From positions 1 to 64,000 of the forward strand of contig JALVOT010000007.1 in the NCBI GenBank assembly GCA_027026255.1: a DNA stretch of 64,000 bases, given 5' to 3'. This stretch comes from Caldifarciminota bacterium (GTDB taxonomy: Bacteria; Hydrothermota; Tepidihabitantia; SM23-42). Shown here one piece after another: positions 60,314-64,000 of this stretch (position 1 is its first letter; every line of letters starts with the position of its first letter). A model generated the notes under the pieces. That model did no database searches. It was not told the origin of the DNA and saw only the letters and a list, made by a program, of their open reading frames with translations. The position numbers were made by a program, and so were the translations under genes.

Positions 60314-61794
60314 TTAATGCCTCCTCTTTTGGTTATATAATGTTCAATCAATGTTAAAATGTTATATGTAAACCAGTATAATTGTAAACCCGAAGGTAAA
60401 TTTAAAAATATAAACACCATAAAAATGGGCATAAACATAACCATATATTTCTGTCTGGGGTCAATATTGGTAGTCAGTGATTGAATCAACATCATAATCC
60501 CCATACCGATAGGCAGAACATAATATGGATCCTTCATTGAAAGGTCCGTTATCCAGAGCATAAAATTTGCCTGACGGAATTCAATCGATATCGTCAGGGT
60601 GCGGAAAAGCGCAAAGAAAATCGGCATCTGTATTAATAAAGGCAGACAGCCAGAGAATGGATTGACCTTATACGCCTTATAAAGATGCATCATCTCCTGA
60701 TTCAATCTCTGGGGGTCGTTCTTATAATTTTTTTGAATCTTTTTTAATTCCGGCTGAAGAAGTTGCATCTTATGCTGAGAAATAATCATCTGTCTGGAAA
60801 GCGGAAAGAATATAAACTTAATCAGAGTTGCAAAGATGATAATCGCCAATCCATAATTTTTAAATATACTGTAAAAGAAATTCATAATGAGCAGAATTAT
60901 ACGGGCAATCGGTCCCCAGATACCTCCTGATGCAACCGCTTCGTAGCCCTTATTCAATTTTTTCAAATCATTATATCTTATGGGCAGGCTGAGCACAGAA
61001 ATTCGAATGGCTCCCTGATTAATAATCTCTGAACCGTAGCGATTGCCTCCACCCCGCATATAATAACAACCAAAAGCTGCACTCTTTACTGATTTTTCAT
61101 TACTTAATTTATAAAAATTCACGGCATCGACAACACCCAGATTATTGACAACCAAAAGAAAATATTTACTCCTCAATGCAAACCAATCAAATTCACCCTT
61201 ATACTGATACTTATCCTTAATCTTTTTTGTAATATTATCTACTTTTTTATTCTTAATATAGACTGCAAAGTTCCTTAAATCCTCACTCCTGTTTTTTTTC
61301 TCAGTGATACTCAATCCAGAACGCAGGCTCAAAATCTGTTCACAGGAATCCGGTATACTGCTGACTACGCGGAATCCATTTTTATGATCAAAATAATAGA
61401 CCTTTTTCAATCCGCCGGATGTAAAGACAACTGAATCATAATCCTGAAAATAGTCAAAATTCCGAACTGCAGTATCACCGTGCATCTTACTGATAAAAAG
61501 ATATCTACCGGCTGGCACGAGGTCGACATCATATGCCTTAAGATAGAGGGACTTAACCGCCCCGCCGATACTGGAAAGCACCACCCTGATATCCCTTTTA
61601 TCGATCACAATAGTATCTTCTTTTTCAGGAAACTTAATTTCGGGAACCTCAACAGTCTCTTTTATTACTGTATCAGGCAGCGGTTGTTCAGTCTTTGTAA
61701 TCGGTTTTTTCTTGGGACTGAAATAGACCGTCCAGATAAAAAGTATTACAAGGATAATCAAAAAAGCCAGCGCCATCCGTGCCCGATCATTCAT
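60310..61794 (-). CDS. yidC: Membrane protein insertase YidC
   Basis: A protein of about 494 residues with an N-terminal membrane helix (about 5-25), a large periplasmic beta domain (about 60-280) found in Gram-negative-type YidC, and the conserved five-helix insertase core ([21 protein letters not shown] region at about 315-335, [20 protein letters not shown]). The periplasmic domain supports a diderm cell. The ATG at 61794, overlapping yidD by 8 bases, is preferred over an in-frame GTG at 61800. Confidence 0.93.
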   Translation of the reverse strand: MNDRARMALAFLIILVILFIWTVYFSPKKKPITKTEQPLPDTVIKETVEVPEIKFPEKEDTIVIDKRDIRVVLSSIGGAVKSLYLKAYDVDLVPAGRYLFISKMHGDTAVRNFDYFQDYDSVVFTSGGLKKVYYFDHKNGFRVVSSIPDSCEQILSLRSGLSITEKKNRSEDLRNFAVYIKNKKVDNITKKIKDKYQYKGEFDWFALRSKYFLLVVNNLGVVDAVNFYKLSNEKSVKSAAFGCYYMRGGGNRYGSEIINQGAIRISVLSLPIRYNDLKKLNKGYEAVASGGIWGPIARIILLIMNFFYSIFKNYGLAIIIFATLIKFIFFPLSRQMIISQHKMQLLQPELKKIQKNYKNDPQRLNQEMMHLYKAYKVNPFSGCLPLLIQMPIFFALFRTLTISIEFRQANFMLWITDLSMKDPYYVLPIGMGIMMLIQSLTTNIDPRQKYMVMFMPIFMVFIFLNLPSGLQLYWFTYNILTLIEHYITKRGGIK

Positions 61795-62026
61795 TCGCAC
61801 ACCCCTTTTTTATTCTTTCTGGCACCGGGTCAATCCCGCCCGGAGAAAAAGGACTACAACGAAGAATGCGCCAGATACTCAGCAACCCGCCACGCCACAA
61901 ACCATGCCTTTTCAATGCCTCGATCGTATAGTTAGAACAGGTGGGTTCAAATCTGCATACCCGGGGAAATAGAAAACCAGATATCAGTTGATAGACCTTA
62001 ATTAGAAAAATTAATACTATGCTCAT
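61787..62026 (-). CDS. yidD: Membrane protein insertion efficiency factor YidD
   Basis: A 79-residue protein: [26 protein letters not shown] gives the CRFxPTCSxY signature (region about 8-33), then [11 protein letters not shown] and [14 protein letters not shown]. It assists YidC/Sec insertion. It begins in the rnpA stop (ATGA). Confidence 0.93.
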   Translation of the reverse strand: MSIVLIFLIKVYQLISGFLFPRVCRFEPTCSNYTIEALKRHGLWRGGLLSIWRILRCSPFSPGGIDPVPERIKKGCANE

Positions 62027-62376
62027 CTCCCCGCCTCAAAAGACTTTATGGCCTCAACCGCCTCTTTAAACTCAATTTTTCTCCGGGCAAGAAAAATAAT
62101 TCTTAGCCCCTCAAAGATCGTCCTATTCATCCGATATGCCTCCCTTAAAATTCTCTTGACCCTATTTCGCTTCGCCGCGCCACCAACCTTCCTGGAGGCA
62201 ATAAAACCCGCTCGCGTATCTGATGCCGGAAGATAGATAAAAACAAGGCAGCCGCTTCGAAACCGTTTTCCGTGGGTGAATAAATAATTTATTTCCCGCT
62301 TACTCTTCAGGCGTTCACACTTTGGTAATCGATGTTCCTTCTTATCCTCTTTTAAATTTAAAACCCGGTTAACCAA
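62023..62376 (-). CDS. rnpA: Ribonuclease P protein component
   Basis: A protein of up to 117 residues with [17 protein letters not shown] and the RNR motif region [16 protein letters not shown]. RNase P trims tRNA 5' ends. This one is of interest because two tRNA genes here seem to have no 5' leader. The start is unclear: the frame opens with TTG at 62376, 15 bases after rpmH, and no ATG precedes the conserved part. Confidence 0.88.
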   Translation of the reverse strand: MVNRVLNLKEDKKEHRLPKCERLKSKREINYLFTHGKRFRSGCLVFIYLPASDTRAGFIASRKVGGAAKRNRVKRILREAYRMNRTIFEGLRIIFLARRKIEFKEAVEAIKSFEAGR

Positions 62377-62391
62377 GAAATAATCTTGTGC

Positions 62392-62526
62392 TTAAACCGC
62401 AAGCCGCTTTCTTCCTTTTCGCCGGCGTCTCTTCAAAACCATTCTGCCTGCCTTAGTCTTTATCCGCTTCCGAAAACCATGCGTCTTTTTCCGTTTTCGT
62501 CGGCTCGGCTGATAAGTTCGCTTCAT
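62392..62526 (-). CDS. rpmH: 50S ribosomal protein L34
   Basis: A 44-residue basic protein [20 protein letters not shown] at the start and RKGRKRLAV at the end, exactly the L34 family length and pattern. It heads the block rpmH-rnpA-yidD-yidC-jag-mnmE. Its ATG is 6 bases after the -10 box, so even this ribosomal protein appears to be translated from a leaderless message. Confidence 0.95.
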   Translation of the reverse strand: MKRTYQPSRRKRKKTHGFRKRIKTKAGRMVLKRRRRKGRKRLAV

Positions 62527-62532
62527 GATTTG

Positions 62533-62560
62533 ATTATATATAAAAACTGATAATTGTCAA
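62533..62560 (-). promoter_or_regulatory. Promoter of the rpmH operon
   Basis: Minus strand TTGACA (62560-62555), 16 bases, TATAAT (62538-62533), then 6 bases to the rpmH ATG. Confidence 0.85.
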
Positions 62561-62641
62561 CAACCATATTATTCCCAATTCGCCATTAATACAAATCCAC
62601 CGACCCTTCAAAAATGAAAACGATACCTATTATTGTTTAAG

Positions 62642-62669
62642 TTGACTTTATATACGAAATTTATATAAT
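62642..62669 (+). promoter_or_regulatory. Promoter of the K+ channel gene
   Basis: TTGACT (62642-62647), 16 bases, TATAAT (62664-62669), then 6 bases to the ATG at 62676. The ATG at 62671 opens a different, short frame. Confidence 0.8.
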
Positions 62670-62675
62670 AATGAA

Positions 62676-63686
62676 ATGGTCATACGAAGACTGATAATAA
62701 TATTGGGACTCATCGCCATAATCATTTTCACCGGCGCCCTGGGTTATCGGTTGATTGAAGGCTGGTCATTCAGCGAAGCCCTTTATATGACCATAATTAC
62801 AATTTCGACTGTCGGTTTCCAGGAGATAAAACCCTTATCCCAGAGCGGCAGAGTATTTACCATATTTCTAATTCTCGGCGGTATCGCTATAATCACTACG
62901 GGCGGCTCTTTTATATTTTCAACCATAATTGAAGGAACATTTGGAGAAATTCTCAGGAGGCAAAGAATGGAAAAAAAACTATCCCGGATAAAAGACCATT
63001 TTGTTATCTGCGGATTGGGCGCGGTTGGCGAGGATGTTATCCTTGAATTTATTCAAGCCAGATGCCCTTTTGTTCTTATTGACAAAAGAGAAAAGATAAT
63101 AGAACAGTTTATCCGGAAATTCCCTGATTTAATATATATCATAGGCGATGCAACAAGCGATGAGATACTTAAAAAAGCAAGAATTGAACACGCCTGTGGT
63201 CTAATTGCGGTTCTGGGCAGTGATGTGGAAAATTTATATATTTGCCTCTCGGCACGGACATTAAATCCCAAACTCCGTATTATCGCCCGGGCGATTGAGA
63301 GTGAATCAATTGATAAACTTAAAAAAGCCGGGGCAGATTATGTCTTTTCACCCGAGAAGATTGGTGCACTGCGTCTGGCTGCAGCGGCATTGAGACCAGC
63401 CGTTACATCCTTCCTGGATGCAATATTAAAGGGCGAATATTTCAATCTTCAACTTGATGAAATCAGGGTAGAAGCGGGTTCGGAAATAGCCAACAAAACA
63501 CTGGAACAGGCAAAAATATCAAAAAATATCGGGATTATCATTCCGGCAATCAAGGCATCAAAGGATGGTGTACTCCATTTTAATCCCAGTTCCCGAACCA
63601 CAATCCATCCCGAAGATATCTTTATCGTTTTCGGAACTTCCCGGCAGATTAAAAAGTTAAAACAGCTCTGTGCAAAAAAGAAATAA
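62676..63686 (+). CDS. Potassium channel with RCK (TrkA-N/TrkA-C) domains
   Basis: A 336-residue protein with two membrane helices (about 6-25 and 60-85) around a pore loop with selectivity filter TVGF (45-48) in TISTVGFQE. A cytoplasmic RCK domain follows with the NAD-type motif VICGLGAVGEDV, and a TrkA-C domain at the end. The architecture is like MthK/YugO. It probably controls K+ efflux. Confidence 0.9.
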   Translation: MVIRRLIIILGLIAIIIFTGALGYRLIEGWSFSEALYMTIITISTVGFQEIKPLSQSGRVFTIFLILGGIAIITTGGSFIFSTIIEGTFGEILRRQRMEKKLSRIKDHFVICGLGAVGEDVILEFIQARCPFVLIDKREKIIEQFIRKFPDLIYIIGDATSDEILKKARIEHACGLIAVLGSDVENLYICLSARTLNPKLRIIARAIESESIDKLKKAGADYVFSPEKIGALRLAAAALRPAVTSFLDAILKGEYFNLQLDEIRVEAGSEIANKTLEQAKISKNIGIIIPAIKASKDGVLHFNPSSRTTIHPEDIFIVFGTSRQIKKLKQLCAKKK

Positions 63687-64000
63687 AAAACTGAAAAAGG
63701 GACTGGGATTTCTGGCAACCTTTGCCGTTGCCGCGGGAGCGATGATCTCGTCAGGGTTATTTATTCTACCCGGCATTGCCTTTGCCCGAGCCGGGCCGGC
63801 AATAATATTTTCATATATTATCGCCGGGATCCTCGCCCTACCGGCAATTCTGAGTAAGGCAGAATTGATAACTGCAATGCCCCGCTCAGGCGGCGACTAT
63901 TTTTATATTACAAGAAGTATGGGGTTTTCCATCGGCACAATTGCCGGCTTCTCAAGCTGGCTCTCCTTGAGTCTGAAAAGTGCCTTCGCCCTTGTCGGGA
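63670..64000 (+). CDS. APC-family amino-acid permease, 5' part
   Basis: The GTG at 63670, inside the end of the channel gene, opens 110 codons running off the window: KKGLGFLATFAVAAGAMISSGLFILPG, given as residues about 8-34, is the classic APC first helix with the GxG-type substrate loop, followed by a second helix and AMPRSGGDYFY. It is an amino-acid/polyamine antiporter or permease; the substrate cannot be told. Coupled to the channel by a 17-base overlap. Confidence 0.8.
   Translation, partial: MQKRNKKLKKGLGFLATFAVAAGAMISSGLFILPGIAFARAGPAIIFSYIIAGILALPAILSKAELITAMPRSGGDYFYITRSMGFSIGTIAGFSSWLSLSLKSAFALVG

Noticed and set aside
62527-62675. Replication origin next to rpmH
   Set aside because: No DnaA boxes and no dnaA gene are visible; the neighbouring gene is a K+ channel, so the usual dnaA-rpmH link is broken here.
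1-64000. CRISPR arrays, rRNA genes, prophage
   Set aside because: No regularly spaced repeats, rRNA segments or phage structural genes were seen.

Overview
The window looks like chromosome of an anaerobic, uncultured bacterium, most likely candidate phylum WOR-3 (Stahlbacteria) or a nearby FCB-type lineage. This is inference from gene content: proteins with type-IX-like C-terminal sorting domains and a PorV-like barrel, an Mvh-type [NiFe]-hydrogenase, pyruvoyl-dependent arginine decarboxylase, DUF4438, a cluster of MinD/Mrp/NifX Fe-S ATPases, and AT-rich DNA. No rRNA and no CRISPR array are present. Genes are packed into short operons with stop/start overlaps.

Layout. 1-8200: a small fibronectin-III-like exported protein, a ClpC/ClpB-type ATPase, an exported barrel protein with a Cys/Gly tail, DUF4438, a CAU-anticodon tRNA and recJ. 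8300-14100 (minus strand): lpdA, a geranylgeranyl-reductase-type flavoprotein, a sugar-phosphate transferase, a decayed gene, a GH84 domain and sppA. 14160-17750: a seven-repeat SBBP propeller gene lies between two related MITE-like elements with terminal inverted repeats and 8-9 bp target duplications. 17790-26150 (plus): DUF3467, CCA-transferase, M50 protease, AsmA, yjbQ, then aminotransferase, D-3-phosphoglycerate-type dehydrogenase and DUF1015. 26100-29960 (minus): glycerate kinase, glycerate dehydrogenase, peroxiredoxin and alcohol dehydrogenase. 30200-38400: a small basic protein gene, glcD, a two-subunit hydrogenase with its maturation protease, two radical SAM proteins and tyrS.

38415-48217 is the most interesting part. 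A 15-gene minus-strand operon holds two MinD-type ATPases with inserted ferredoxins, an Mrp/NBP35 ATPase, two NifX/ORP-domain proteins, zinc ribbons, a ferredoxin, an MBL-fold protein, methyltransferases and a 10TM metal exporter. It is preceded by a clear sigma-54 -24/-12 promoter, three TTTCA-N4-TGAAA palindromes and a PAS-AAA-Fis activator gene. The content and control match the anaerobe 'orange protein' (ORP) clusters known from Desulfovibrio, with lineage-specific additions.

48200-64000: a decayed REP-type transposase, priA, an antiporter with an EIIA protein, a secreted nuclease with a PorV-like barrel, arginine decarboxylase, tRNA-Ala and tRNA-Gly, gmk, yicC, dtd and a DJ-1 protein, then the conserved block rpmH-rnpA-yidD-yidC-jag-mnmE, a K+ channel, and the start of an amino-acid permease cut by the window end.

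A regulatory theme runs through the window. About two dozen promoters read TTGAC(A/T)-N16-TATAAT with an almost invariant 16-bp spacer. Many place the -10 box only 5-9 bases before ATG, implying leaderless mRNAs, and two tRNA genes start about where transcription should start. Two of the promoters share an exact 25-bp upstream box at identical distance from the -10.
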